A DNA stretch of 53,957 nt from Gammaproteobacteria bacterium (GTDB lineage Bacteria > Pseudomonadota > Gammaproteobacteria > Pseudomonadales > Pseudohongiellaceae). The position numbers and the translations under genes were made by a program. The stretch is taken from NCBI GenBank assembly GCA_030654835.1, contig JAURWS010000038.1, forward strand, positions 1 through 53,957, in the 5' to 3' direction. How positions within the stretch are numbered: the stretch's first letter is position 1; every line of letters starts with the position of its first letter. This document shows positions 25,249-34,658 of this stretch, in pieces. The notes beneath the pieces are model-generated. The model searched no databases. It was not told the DNA's origin and saw nothing but the letters and a program-made list of their open reading frames with translations.

Positions 25249-26091
25249 TTAAATTCCAAAGTCTTTTTGAAGACATTTAATATTTTTTTGCATAAGAAAT
25301 GCGGTCATCAAATAGAGAATCGATGCACCAAAGAAGCCGAAGTTACTGCGCAAAAGTACCCACTCTGCCCTAAGATATTCTTTAGCACTTATTTTTTTTC
25401 CATTAAGTGAATATGGAATTCGAACCCCATCTGTACCTGCTGTGTATAAATTCAATGGAATGACAAAAATCGATGAATTCAATTCATACCAATGAGTTAG
25501 ATACACATCCATAAAATCAGATTCACTTAAAGGAATTTTTCTTAGCAACGAGGTTCGATGAAGACCGTAAATCAGGCTCGGGCAACTATTGATTAGTCTG
25601 AAAATATACTTTTGATATTTTTTCAACACTGGCGGAGCATATCCAACAAAAGAGTTTACCTTCACCCCGGTATTCAAATCTGAAGTATCCATATTCGAGA
25701 AAACCAGTCCTACATTATCATATAGAGCAAATACTTCCATCATCCGTTCTATTGCGATTGGGTGACGCCTATCATCATGCGCAGCCCACATAAAGTACAT
25801 TCCTATCGCCTCATTCAAAACGCATTTAAAATTTGCGTCTGGTCCAAAATTTTTTATCTGCCTCAAGTATCGTATACGCTGATCTCGTTCCGCATACTCC
25901 CTGCATATCGCTTCTGTTCTATCAGTTGACGCATTATCAGAAATAATCAATTCGAAATCAGTAAAGGTTTGTGTCAACAATGAATCCAATGCCTCGCGAA
26001 TGAATTTTTCGCCGTTGTAAACCGGCATACCTATAGAAACCTTTGGCACTAGGCTCTCAACGGCAACAAGAGACCTTTGCTTATCAGTCAT
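25249..26091 (-). CDS. Glycosyltransferase, GT2 family
   Basis: This 280-residue GT-A protein carries PKVSIGMPVYNGEKFIREAL, DFELIISDNASTDRT and the DD of MWAAHDDRRHPIAIE (106-107) as the metal-binding pair. It resembles rhamnosyl- or galactosyl-transferase-like GT2 members, but the donor cannot be assigned. It lies between wzx and the FkbM gene, with an 88-base AT-rich gap before the latter. Confidence 0.88.
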   Translation of the reverse strand: MTDKQRSLVAVESLVPKVSIGMPVYNGEKFIREALDSLLTQTFTDFELIISDNASTDRTEAICREYAERDQRIRYLRQIKNFGPDANFKCVLNEAIGMYFMWAAHDDRRHPIAIERMMEVFALYDNVGLVFSNMDTSDLNTGVKVNSFVGYAPPVLKKYQKYIFRLINSCPSLIYGLHRTSLLRKIPLSESDFMDVYLTHWYELNSSIFVIPLNLYTAGTDGVRIPYSLNGKKISAKEYLRAEWVLLRSNFGFFGASILYLMTAFLMQKNIKCLQKDFGI

Positions 26092-26108
26092 GAGGCAGAT
26101 ACCTATAA

Positions 26109-27632
26109 TTAGATGGATTGAAAACGTAGTTTGGTCTGCATCAGCAAAGCTGTACGCACACGGGGTGCGGATACGGCAGCCGCCACTAGAGTAATCGCAC
26201 TAGCGAGAAATAGCCAAATTAGCTGTGAGAGAGTAGATTCAGCGTCGGGCATCGCCCATGCGCTGACGTATGCGACGGTTAGGGCCGCAACCAATGGCCA
26301 TAACAAGTCTTGCACGTACCAACGCCATTTTTCCTGAGTCAAAATTCTACGATACATGAATTGTGTACTAATTAAGACATAACCAGCATTCAAGCTAATC
26401 CAGACCCATGCAGCACCTTCTGCGCCGTAGCGAGGAGTAGCCCATAGTATCGCAGGCACGATTACCGCAACAGAAACTGCATTAGTGCACGTAGCCAACT
26501 TTGTCCAACCGTGAGCGAGTTGGGTTTGATATGGAATCCAATTTAGACAGTTAAGCAAATTCCCGAAGGCTAGCAAGCTAAGCAACTTCGCGCTGCGCTG
26601 GGCAAGCGCGACATCTTGTGTCCAAAGCCGCAGGACCATCTCAGAATATACAATTAATATAATCGCGGCGCTCCCCATCAATACCGAAACCAATTGCGCG
26701 CCTTGGTGAAATGTGTCGATCAATGCACTCTCTTGCTGACTGGCGTGCAGCTCGCTAAGACGCGGCGACCACGCTTGTGTAATCGGGCCAGTCAGTATAT
26801 ATAGCGCACCTGCTACTATCGTGGCTAACGTGTAATACCCGTACTCGCTCAAGGTTAAAATTTTAGACAATATAATTTTATCGACTTGCGTGAGTAACAA
26901 AGCCAAGAAAGTAATACCCATTACTCCTCCAGCGAAACGTCCGATGCCACGAAGAGCTGACATCGAGAAGCGACCGGGGCGATCCGTTTCGGGTAGGTAG
27001 CGGTATGTGGCCCAAACAAATATGCCAAGGGATAGCAGTGAAACTATACCTTGCCAGATAAAAAAAGCTTCTATAGTAGGGGAGACCCAAATCAAAATGC
27101 CTGCCGCACCGAATCCGCGTGTGGTAGCTAGAATGCTGTTGATGATGTTGTACTGCACCTGTCGCTGTAGACCTACAACACAGCTACTGTAAACGCCCTC
27201 AACAAACCGCATCGCAGTGACAGCCCCCATCATGGCGAAAGCTCGAGCAACTATATTTACGGGTAGTTCTTCAGAGCGCAGCCAATCGCTTGCCAACCAG
27301 CCGGACGCAGCCCATATCCCCAGTCCTATCGACACTGAGATGCCAATGGCAATAATCTCGATACTACGCAGTAAATCACGAATACTATTGGCACTGTGCA
27401 CGCCTCCTGTAAATCGCGCCATTTCGCGGTTTAGCGTGGGTTTCATACCCATGTCTAGCAAGACTAACCAAGCTTGTAGCACTGCGAACAAGCCGATCAA
27501 ACCATAGGCTTCTATTCCTAGAAACCTGATATACAAAGGAATGAAAGCTAAGCTCATTAGGGCGACCCAAGCTTGGCCAATGTAGTTAGCTATAAGATTC
27601 CGTTTGAGGTCCGTCTGCTTACTACCCGACAC
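26109..27632 (-). CDS. wzx: Oligosaccharide repeat-unit flippase Wzx
   Basis: This is a 507-residue protein with 12-14 membrane segments and the N-terminal pattern NYIGQAWVALMSLAFIPLYIRFLGIEAYGLIGLF of the polysaccharide transporter superfamily (F-L-G-x-E-x-Y-G-L). It flips the undecaprenyl-linked unit to the periplasm. Its start overlaps the CmcI-like gene by 11 bases, so the two are translated together. Confidence 0.9.
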   Translation of the reverse strand: MSGSKQTDLKRNLIANYIGQAWVALMSLAFIPLYIRFLGIEAYGLIGLFAVLQAWLVLLDMGMKPTLNREMARFTGGVHSANSIRDLLRSIEIIAIGISVSIGLGIWAASGWLASDWLRSEELPVNIVARAFAMMGAVTAMRFVEGVYSSCVVGLQRQVQYNIINSILATTRGFGAAGILIWVSPTIEAFFIWQGIVSLLSLGIFVWATYRYLPETDRPGRFSMSALRGIGRFAGGVMGITFLALLLTQVDKIILSKILTLSEYGYYTLATIVAGALYILTGPITQAWSPRLSELHASQQESALIDTFHQGAQLVSVLMGSAAIILIVYSEMVLRLWTQDVALAQRSAKLLSLLAFGNLLNCLNWIPYQTQLAHGWTKLATCTNAVSVAVIVPAILWATPRYGAEGAAWVWISLNAGYVLISTQFMYRRILTQEKWRWYVQDLLWPLVAALTVAYVSAWAMPDAESTLSQLIWLFLASAITLVAAAVSAPRVRTALLMQTKLRFQSI

Positions 27633-28401
27633 GCTTCAAGTACCCGTCAGGTGCAACGGTTATGAGAAGTTTGTGCTGAATACACTTATCGATTTCAAAC
27701 TCTGGGTGGCTCTGGAGATACTTCCAGACGGCAGTCTTGGGATTGTCACCCGGCCCCCAAGGACGATCAATTGAGAGCTCAGCAGGCATTTCCTCGATAA
27801 TCGTGTCAAAAACAACACAGTAACTTCCAGTTGTAACCAAAGGAGCGTAAGCCTCTAGCTCGGCGAGAACATGACCATGCGTATGGTTAGAGTCTAAACT
27901 AACAAGAATGCGCTTATAGTTTTTCGCGATATTCTTTACCTGAGATACAGTATCAGGAGCAGTACTAGAGCCCTGAATCATTTGAATCCAGTTGCTCATA
28001 GGATGCTGTTCTATTGCAAGACGGTTATGATCTCGAATATCGATGTCGAGACCAATTACCTTTCTCTTGGTTTGTTTGGGATCGCAAGAAACACCTGCCT
28101 CAACCGCGTCACACATATCCAGCATCGCCATAAGCGAGGCGTAATAGATGAGCGAACCGCCATGTGCAATACCCGATTCGATAATTAGGTCCGGCTTGAC
28201 CCGCCATATAAGCTCTTGCATCGCCCATGCATCATTTGGAAACTGAATTGCGGGGCGATCCATCCACCTGAAGTTGTAGGACCATTTATGGCGAGCGACT
28301 TCTTGAGTCCAGTTGCGCGAGAGAGCCTGAAGCTCATAATCAGCCCCCAGGCCTTTGATGTTTTCTTCTACTTCTTGTGCAAATTGTTCAATAGCATTCA
28401 T
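27622..28401 (-). CDS. CmcI-like methyltransferase (cephalosporin hydroxylase family)
   Basis: From the ATG at 28401 (AGGA nine bases upstream) the protein has 259 residues. The SAM-binding core reads DLIIESGIAHGGSLIYYAS, with VIGLDIDIRDHNR and the metal-site segment ILVSLDSNHTHGHVLAELEA, then CVVFDTIIEEMP. The family was named for CmcI, but most members, such as mycobacterial rhamnosyl O-methyltransferase, methylate sugars. It is likely to O-methylate a sugar of this polysaccharide. It overlaps wzx by 11 bases. Confidence 0.85.
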   Translation of the reverse strand: MNAIEQFAQEVEENIKGLGADYELQALSRNWTQEVARHKWSYNFRWMDRPAIQFPNDAWAMQELIWRVKPDLIIESGIAHGGSLIYYASLMAMLDMCDAVEAGVSCDPKQTKRKVIGLDIDIRDHNRLAIEQHPMSNWIQMIQGSSTAPDTVSQVKNIAKNYKRILVSLDSNHTHGHVLAELEAYAPLVTTGSYCVVFDTIIEEMPAELSIDRPWGPGDNPKTAVWKYLQSHPEFEIDKCIQHKLLITVAPDGYLKRVG

Positions 28402-28472
28402 TGTGCTGGTCCTATGAAAATCGATGTATTGCATTACTAAAGACAGTTGGGTCGGCTACGCAAATGACCACT

Positions 28473-29135
28473 TCATTGACTGTTGCGATCAAGTACAAGA
28501 TTAAAACAATAGCGCGCATCAGGACTATCTGTACCTTCTGCGCCAATTTTCCACTGAGTTTCATTATCCTTGACTACACTGATCAAAGGATGACGTGACC
28601 AGCCATTAAAGCCAATCTGTTTATTCATCATAATTGAGGCAACATTATCCGCCATCACATAGGCGTGTATGCGCTGCACGCCAGTCTCACGGAAGAGCCA
28701 TTCAACTAGTGCCATGCCGGCAAACACCATAAGCTTGGGGTGTCCCAGACGATCGCCTCGCATTGCGTTATCGAGCAACACATCATCCTTCGCAAGGTCT
28801 TTGAATCCGAAGTGCCCTACAACTTGATCATTCACATATATCATCAGAAGCATTTGTCCAGGAGTCTTAAACAAGACATTCTTCATCCAATTTCGCGTGC
28901 GCTCCGGTGTTGCCAAAAAATGAGTGAGGAAATTACCCATGTTTTGGTTGCGCCAATCCGTAAGCTTTTGAATGAGCTCAGGTTGATCCAAGTGATCTGT
29001 GGTTAGTGGTCTCATGAATCCCACTTCCAGCCCTTTCTCATCATTGATGCCTAGCGTTAGATGCTCGCTTCCAGCAATTATTCTATCGATAAGTAGTTGA
29101 ATAGAGTTCTTCATTTGTATAATAAGAGTGGTCAC
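28473..29135 (-). CDS. GNAT-family acyltransferase
   Basis: This 220-residue protein has GNAT features: LLMIYVNDQVVGHFGFKDL as central strands, LMVFAGMALVEWLFRE and the terminal RIHAYVMADNVASIMMNKQI with N-x-x-S-I-x-M-x-x-x-x-G-F. It starts four bases inside the end of the hydrolase gene. Placed directly after the ACP/LuxCE/ThDP/NeuB module and in the same operon as a DegT aminotransferase, it is the best candidate for attaching an acyl group to an amino sugar. The substrate and acyl donor (CoA or ACP) are not known. Confidence 0.85.
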   Translation of the reverse strand: MTTLIIQMKNSIQLLIDRIIAGSEHLTLGINDEKGLEVGFMRPLTTDHLDQPELIQKLTDWRNQNMGNFLTHFLATPERTRNWMKNVLFKTPGQMLLMIYVNDQVVGHFGFKDLAKDDVLLDNAMRGDRLGHPKLMVFAGMALVEWLFRETGVQRIHAYVMADNVASIMMNKQIGFNGWSRHPLISVVKDNETQWKIGAEGTDSPDARYCFNLVLDRNSQ

Positions 29136-29842
29136 GCATTTTGAGTTATAAGTGTTTTAAGCCCTACTGGATTATCAAGCATAGGGAAATGCCCGGATTG
29201 GTTAAGTTCGGCCACTTCAACAGAGTGACTTTCTAAAAATGACAGACCCGATTCGCTCAACCTACTACGCGCACCTGTTATATAAATAATTGGGAAGCAA
29301 ACTGAATTTAGTGCGTCGGATATGACCTGCGACCGCACTCTCTGCACCAAATTGTAAGCCATAATTCGTAACGCCTCACCGGCTACGGATTTGAAACCGT
29401 TGCTCCATAAAATAATGTCTTGCTCGTTATGTTTATGAACTAATTGTGACTTCAAAGTCATTTTGGCAACAGACCTGAAGCGTGAAAGCCAGCTGGCGAA
29501 TTGAACCTCATCTAATAACGTTAATTCTGAAGTCCAAACTGCATCATCACGATGTACAATGCCTTCGATTAAAATTACCTTGTTAGGTTGCACACTGCTC
29601 GCAACGATTTCTGGCAAGAGGGCGGCGGAGAATGAGTGAAGCACAAGTGTCGTATCTTCCCATTGATCGCGCCTCACTCGGTCAGAAATTGAATTCCAAA
29701 TACCTTGCCAGTCGTAAACTGTCAGAGTTGAACACCCGTGACCAGGCAGATCGATCGCAACTACTTCATCGTTTAATAGTGGTGCTAATCTGCTCCATAT
29801 CACGGAAGAAAGACCCAGCCCATGTACGAGGACATATCTCAT
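29132..29842 (-). CDS. Alpha/beta hydrolase
   Basis: This is a 236-residue protein: VLVHGLGLSSVIWSRL as the oxyanion-hole region, AIDLPGHGCS, the nucleophile elbow LVLHSFSAALLP with Ser in H-S-F-S-A (the last Gly of G-x-S-x-G replaced by Ala), and QSGHFPMLDNP carrying the catalytic His. It could be a thioesterase releasing an acyl group from the ACP at 33185, or an esterase. It lies between the NeuB-like gene (17 bases) and the GNAT gene (overlap), so it is part of the same coupled set. Confidence 0.82.
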   Translation of the reverse strand: MRYVLVHGLGLSSVIWSRLAPLLNDEVVAIDLPGHGCSTLTVYDWQGIWNSISDRVRRDQWEDTTLVLHSFSAALLPEIVASSVQPNKVILIEGIVHRDDAVWTSELTLLDEVQFASWLSRFRSVAKMTLKSQLVHKHNEQDIILWSNGFKSVAGEALRIMAYNLVQRVRSQVISDALNSVCFPIIYITGARSRLSESGLSFLESHSVEVAELNQSGHFPMLDNPVGLKTLITQNA

Positions 29843-29859
29843 TGTGTTGCTTGTTTTAA

Positions 29860-30891
29860 TTACGATAAATCTTGCGGTTGAATAATTGAGCCAGCATCAA
29901 TGTGCCTTTTGACTGTGCGACCTATGTGGGTTTTGAACTTCGATGGTTGTATCCCTGTGGCAGGCCGTTTGAATTCAATGCAATCTTCGCTTAATGCTTC
30001 ACCAGGCTTCAGATCGATTTTTGCCACCATGCTGCGACGCATTTTTGGAATCTGCGCTTTCTCATCATCACCGAGTATACGACTGCATCCACCCAAGGCT
30101 TCATAAACGCGGTGGCAGGCCTTTACCATGGCTTGCATTTCTTCTGGTTCTGTTGCCATCTGGTTGTCCATGCCTATTCGCAAACAATCCAACGTAAAGT
30201 GTTTTTCGATTATGCATGCACCCAACGCAACGGATGCTGCGGGTATCTCTAAACCTTGACTGTGATCCGAATAGCCGATTGGGAAGCTAGGAAACTCGCT
30301 TCTTAATCCCACAATATTCTGTAGGCGAATAATTTCAGGCGATGCGGGGTAAACGGAAGTACAATGCAAAATAATCAATTGATCATTTCCAGTTGATTGA
30401 ATCGTTTCAACTGCCTCAATGATTTCTTCAAATGTACCCATGCCTGTAGAAAGTACAAGAGGCACTCCCAACTGCCCGAGCTGCGTCAGGTAGGGCAAAT
30501 TATTGAGCTCCATTGATGCGATCTTTACAAATGGGACATTGCACTCAGTAACAAGAAATTTTGCCTCTTCAATCGAGTATGGAGTTGAAGAAAAGTCAAT
30601 CCCTTGCTCCTCAGAATAAAGTGACAACTCTTTAAGCTGCGCTCTATCCAAAGCAAATTTATTAACAATTCGTTTAGCAATCGTGTTCTCTTTATAATAG
30701 CTTTCACAGTATAAAGTTTCAGCACTCCAAGATTGGAATTTGACGCAGTCGCATCCCACCGCTCGCGCCTTATCTATCATGTCTCTCGCTATATCCATAT
30801 TGCCAAAATGACTAGTGTTCAATTCAGCTACTATGTAGGGCTTTAGATAATCGCCCACGCGACGACCATTTCGAAAAGTGACAACTGACAT
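29860..30891 (-). CDS. N-acetylneuraminate synthase-family (NeuB-like) PEP-condensing enzyme
   Basis: This 343-residue protein has a TIM barrel with YIVAELNTSHFGNMDIARDM, CDCVKFQSW, FSSTPYSIEEAKFL, VPFVKIASMELNNLPYL, LVLSTGMGTFEEI, HCTSVYPA and GYSDHSQGLEIP, then EKHFTLD and a C-terminal SAF domain from about residue 285 (RRSMVAKIDLKPGEAL). Family members condense PEP with an aldose to make nonulosonic acids. The usual IGINHNG is replaced by LNTSHFG, so the substrate may differ. No CMP-sialate synthetase, UDP-sugar hydrolysing epimerase or sialyltransferase is in the window, and its direct neighbours are a ThDP enzyme and acyl-handling genes. The exact reaction is open. Confidence 0.85.
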   Translation of the reverse strand: MSVVTFRNGRRVGDYLKPYIVAELNTSHFGNMDIARDMIDKARAVGCDCVKFQSWSAETLYCESYYKENTIAKRIVNKFALDRAQLKELSLYSEEQGIDFSSTPYSIEEAKFLVTECNVPFVKIASMELNNLPYLTQLGQLGVPLVLSTGMGTFEEIIEAVETIQSTGNDQLIILHCTSVYPASPEIIRLQNIVGLRSEFPSFPIGYSDHSQGLEIPAASVALGACIIEKHFTLDCLRIGMDNQMATEPEEMQAMVKACHRVYEALGGCSRILGDDEKAQIPKMRRSMVAKIDLKPGEALSEDCIEFKRPATGIQPSKFKTHIGRTVKRHIDAGSIIQPQDLS

Positions 30892-30899
30892 AATGTCCC

Positions 30900-32690
30900 C
30901 TATTGATCTATGGGTTCAACGACCATTTCTTGCAAGAAAAGCTCGCGAGGAAGGAAAGGTTCTTGATCCTCTAACGGGCGACGTAAAAATCGTTTATCAA
31001 TTGTGCTACGCGCGTGACTGATTTCAATGTAGCTTTGGTCTGGCTTGCCCATAATTTCGCAAAGTACAGCTTTTTCATTTGCAAACATTGTAAGTAGACC
31101 TGAATCAAGCTCATTCACACCATCAATTCGGAGATAATGTAAACCGAAACATTCGGCCACTTTTGCAAAATCGGGGCAACTTACACCATTATCCGGGTCG
31201 GTACCAATAGTTCTTTTGCGAAACAAATCTCGCTGTCGGCGCCTGATAATGGAGTATACGTTGTTATTAATTACGATGATCTTTATAGGCAACTTTTGGT
31301 AACGAATACTTTCCAACTCTTGTAAGTTCATCATGATTGACCCATCGCCAATTACTGCAAGTACAGTGTGAGGCGTTGCATGCTGGGCTCCAATCGCCGC
31401 TGGTAGAGCAAAGCCCATCGCTCCTTGAGACACGGGATGTATGCAGTTAATGCCTTCAGAAAAGCGGATATTCGACGGAAGAATTACTTCGACTAATCCA
31501 GAGTCCGTGACTAATGTAGACGGCCTCGGGAGGAGCACGCTTAGCCGATCGGCTAGTTGATAGAGGTCAACAAAATTTTCAGATTGAAACTCGGGTTCTA
31601 CATTACCGAACAACTGCTTCCAACGTTTACACTTTTCGACCCAACTTGGGTCTGATAGCTTAGCTTTACGGAGATTTAGTTTTTCTAAAAAATAAGCGAG
31701 GTCACTTTCGATGAATTGATCGATCGAGACTGAGTTCTTGCTATGTTCAATAGGGTCTATATCTACTACTTTGACTATTGCTTCACGAGCAAACTTACAG
31801 AAATCAGGGCCTGTGGTAAGCGAGGTAAGCCTTGACCCAAGCACCAACACAAAGTCGGAGTTCTGTATAGCGAAATTCCCAGCACGAGAACATCCCATTG
31901 CACCGACTGAACCTATTGAAAGTAAAGCCGCTGATCCATAAGTGTCGGGTGCGGAGGCTGTGTAGGTAAGTGGCAATTGCCAGCGTTCAACAAAATCCTT
32001 TAGCTTATCCTCTGCACCTGCGGAGCGCACCCCACGACCTATCAGAACGACTGGTCGTTGAGCAGCCTGCAATGATCTGAAAATTTGATCGATTTCGTCA
32101 TCACTCGCAGTAGCCATAATAGAATGGCGCGACAGATCTAGAGCAGGGATAGCTGCTGACTCTATCAGTGAACTTTGCAAATCCAGTGGAATATCAAGCC
32201 AAACTGGTCCTTTACGCCCAGATAGTGCCGCATGTAATGCAAGATCCATTGCCTCGACGATCTCTTCCGGCTTGGTAATCATTCGTGCGAACTTAGTAAT
32301 CGGGGCAACCAGCGCTACTATGTCTGCTTCCTGCTGCCCGTATGTACGCAGCGGTAAACCCGTAAAGCGGCTGGTTTCACGCAAGATATTTTGGCCGGAG
32401 ATAAAAATGCAAGGCACACCGTCTTGCCACGCGGATAGAACTCCTGTCAGGGTATTGGTTGCAGCACACCCTGTGGACACTAAGCATGCACCAATGCCTC
32501 CAGTCTGCTCGGCATAACTTACCGCAGCAAAAGCGCAGGATTGCTCGTGGTGCAATGAGACCGCATGTAGCGTCGAGTTCTTTGCAAGCGCATCACTCAG
32601 AAATAGCGCGCCACGTCCCGTGACTTGAAATACGTTCCTAACACCCACTTGGACGAGGCGCTGCATTATATAGTCAGCTACACGCATCAT
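30900..32690 (-). CDS. ThDP-dependent enzyme, acetolactate-synthase-like
   Basis: This 596-residue protein has the three-domain layout of the POX/AHAS family. The catalytic Glu49 sits in SLHHEQSCAFAA, the middle domain has RPVVLIGRGVRSAG, and the cofactor motif GDGSIMMNLQELESIR ends in IIVINNN. Such enzymes decarboxylate a 2-keto acid and may ligate the fragment to a carbonyl. YerE, which builds the branched sugar yersiniose from a CDP-keto sugar and pyruvate, belongs to this superfamily and is one precedent. It lies 8 bases before the NeuB-like gene and 4 after the dehydratase. No FAD- or quinone-binding feature stands out. Confidence 0.85.
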   Translation of the reverse strand: MMRVADYIMQRLVQVGVRNVFQVTGRGALFLSDALAKNSTLHAVSLHHEQSCAFAAVSYAEQTGGIGACLVSTGCAATNTLTGVLSAWQDGVPCIFISGQNILRETSRFTGLPLRTYGQQEADIVALVAPITKFARMITKPEEIVEAMDLALHAALSGRKGPVWLDIPLDLQSSLIESAAIPALDLSRHSIMATASDDEIDQIFRSLQAAQRPVVLIGRGVRSAGAEDKLKDFVERWQLPLTYTASAPDTYGSAALLSIGSVGAMGCSRAGNFAIQNSDFVLVLGSRLTSLTTGPDFCKFAREAIVKVVDIDPIEHSKNSVSIDQFIESDLAYFLEKLNLRKAKLSDPSWVEKCKRWKQLFGNVEPEFQSENFVDLYQLADRLSVLLPRPSTLVTDSGLVEVILPSNIRFSEGINCIHPVSQGAMGFALPAAIGAQHATPHTVLAVIGDGSIMMNLQELESIRYQKLPIKIIVINNNVYSIIRRRQRDLFRKRTIGTDPDNGVSCPDFAKVAECFGLHYLRIDGVNELDSGLLTMFANEKAVLCEIMGKPDQSYIEISHARSTIDKRFLRRPLEDQEPFLPRELFLQEMVVEPIDQ

Positions 32691-32694
32691 TTTA

Positions 32695-33180
32695 TTAGAC
32701 GCTCTTAGTTCTTGGTTTGAATTGATCCAATATTGCCGGCACAGCTACGACAAACTCTGCGCTACATGCAGACTCGCCGTCAACGAAGCTTATAGCAGAA
32801 CCAATAGCAATTCCGCGCTTAAATGATTTCAAACTCGCCTCTATACGTAACACATCACCCGGAACTATTTTTCGCTTGTACCTAATATTGTCAATTGAAA
32901 CAAAGTTAGTTTTCATTCCTGCATACTCTTCTTTACACAAGAAGGTCAGGATGAAAGTCTGCACTAGACTTTCAATAAGCACGAATCCCGGAACATTGGG
33001 CTCATCGTCAAAATGCCCAGGGAAAAACCACTCGTTATAAGTGAAACACTTGATTCCAGTGGCACGCTCGCCAGGGACTAAATCAACAATTTTATCGATC
33101 AATAATACTGGATACCGGTTACGCTGGTGCTTAATGATGGCCTTGATATCAAGTATCGTTTGGGTAGGTGCGTTGGTCAT
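32695..33180 (-). CDS. FabZ-like hotdog dehydratase
   Basis: This 161-residue protein has the FabZ active-site layout: FFPGHFDDEPNVPGFVLIES with His56 and Glu70 both present, although the spacing insert DD differs from HFPGxPxMPG. It probably dehydrates a 3-hydroxyacyl group on the adjacent ACP, or is a related isomerase or thioesterase. It ends 4 bases before the ThDP gene and starts 4 bases after the ACP gene, so it acts with them. Housekeeping fabZ genes lie with lpxA/lpxD; this one is clearly separate. Confidence 0.83.
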   Translation of the reverse strand: MTNAPTQTILDIKAIIKHQRNRYPVLLIDKIVDLVPGERATGIKCFTYNEWFFPGHFDDEPNVPGFVLIESLVQTFILTFLCKEEYAGMKTNFVSIDNIRYKRKIVPGDVLRIEASLKSFKRGIAIGSAISFVDGESACSAEFVVAVPAILDQFKPRTKSV

Positions 33181-33184
33181 AATC

Positions 33185-33424
33185 TCAGCTCATGGAAATA
33201 TTGTATTTAGCAAGAATACTTTGCCCGACCTCAAAACTGGAAAATTCAATAATATCGTCAATATCAAGCTCCACATTAAACCTCTCCTCCAAGGTTGCCA
33301 TCAAAGCCATATGACCAACACTATCCCAAGCTTCGATATCTTGGTACTTCAAATCAGACAAATCACTGTCTTGAACCATGAAGGTCTCTTTAAATGCGTC
33401 TACGTATTTTTCTAGGTTGCTCAT
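33185..33424 (-). CDS. Acyl carrier protein
   Basis: From the ATG at 33424 this is a 79-residue acidic protein with the phosphopantetheine site DIEAWDSVGHMALM, Ser35. The C-terminal helix has EERFNVELDIDDIIEFSS. I prefer this start to the upstream ATG at 33493, which would overlap luxC and add residues before the first helix. It carries acyl intermediates for the ligase, dehydratase and reductase encoded around it. A dedicated ACP inside an O-antigen operon indicates synthesis of a special acyl or polyketide-like group. Confidence 0.9.
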   Translation of the reverse strand: MSNLEKYVDAFKETFMVQDSDLSDLKYQDIEAWDSVGHMALMATLEERFNVELDIDDIIEFSSFEVGQSILAKYNISMS

Positions 33425-33449
33425 GATACCCTCATAAAAATTACTTGGT

Positions 33450-34658
33450 TTATTGCTCTGAAATAATCCGTGATAGCGTGCCAATAATGTCATAGCCGTC
33501 CCAAATTACCCCAATGTCAAGTGCCTTGCCTACTGGCACAACGCGATCTACTCCGTTTACTCCGGCTTCAATGATGCTGTCTATAATTGATTGGGGGCTA
33601 ACTCCAAAACATGTCACCGTCTGAAAGCGATCGTCTACAATCGACTTCAATCCCTCAAGGTCGTTGTCTATCGCTTCAAAGAAGAATCCATGTTGCCCCC
33701 TGTAATTCTCAATCTTTTCGGGCAATGACTCTAGGCGAACTCTATAAATATAGTTTTGTTGCCTTGATATCGAAGTGCAACCTTTCAATCGTATCGCAAC
33801 GCTACAAAGATGACTGTATTTGTCTACCGCGTGTATCGCAGGTGGCACAAACTTCGTAGAAAGTAGATGCTCCATAGCGGGCCAAAAACGCGACATAGCA
33901 TTGTCTACATCCTCTCTACTTCCCTGCCAAATGACAAGATGAGGAGATGAGCATGCATTTTGATCCAGCAGAAAAACGTCATTATAAAACCCAGATACCA
34001 AATTATCGATTGCTTGTTCATCTGCTGCGTTGATAGCTTCGGCACCCAGAATACACAACGAGTACCGATCAGGAAAACATATGTCTATACACCGAGGGGA
34101 GGTAATCATAGAGCGCAAGTGATTGATTGTGACATCACCTCCCCAAAGAACCCGAGCATGACATAACCGGGACAATTCCGCCGTTATCTCATGCTCTCGT
34201 GGATATTTAATCACCCTCGTCATTGCCGCTATGCGAGTATGCTTAGGGTCCCTAAATAAATCAGAAATCTCCCCACAAATTATGGTCGCCTGAGGGTGAT
34301 TTGACTCTGAGATACGGACAATATTGGCGTTACCAGCCAAAATGCCAAAAGCCAAGGAGAACGCAAAATTAACCGGAACGTTAGCTGGCGCGATGTGCAG
34401 CACGAGTCCACGACCAATTCGACGAGTTTGAGTATCAAAGCTACGAGACAGGCGAGTCAGGTTTGAGCGACGGCACCAGTAAGCAAAAGCAGCCACATCT
34501 GGATATAATCGGATACTTGGATTGGCAAATAAACGGATTGACAGAGCGCCCAAAAAACTGATTGCTTCGGAGGAGTAAGGGGTCAACGGCTGACTAACCA
34601 TCTCCGGCAGCTGGCTACCAACAATAACTTCCACAGACAAATCAGGTACGCGTTTCAT
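33450..34658 (-). CDS. LuxC-like acyl-CoA/acyl-protein reductase
   Basis: This 402-residue protein is of the LuxC (aldehyde dehydrogenase-fold) type: GLVLHIAPANVPVNFAFSL, GNANIVRISESNHP, VLWGGDVTINHLRSM, DICFPDRYSLCI and the active-site stretch LLDQNACSSPHLVIW with nucleophile Cys236. LuxC reduces an acyl group, delivered as thioester by LuxE, to an aldehyde with NADPH. Here no luxAB luciferase is present. The gene overlaps the LuxE-like gene by 17 bases and is followed by ACP. Its likely role is to release an ACP-bound or LuxE-bound acyl chain as aldehyde for a later carbon-carbon bond-forming step. Confidence 0.88.
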   Translation of the reverse strand: MKRVPDLSVEVIVGSQLPEMVSQPLTPYSSEAISFLGALSIRLFANPSIRLYPDVAAFAYWCRRSNLTRLSRSFDTQTRRIGRGLVLHIAPANVPVNFAFSLAFGILAGNANIVRISESNHPQATIICGEISDLFRDPKHTRIAAMTRVIKYPREHEITAELSRLCHARVLWGGDVTINHLRSMITSPRCIDICFPDRYSLCILGAEAINAADEQAIDNLVSGFYNDVFLLDQNACSSPHLVIWQGSREDVDNAMSRFWPAMEHLLSTKFVPPAIHAVDKYSHLCSVAIRLKGCTSISRQQNYIYRVRLESLPEKIENYRGQHGFFFEAIDNDLEGLKSIVDDRFQTVTCFGVSPQSIIDSIIEAGVNGVDRVVPVGKALDIGVIWDGYDIIGTLSRIISEQ

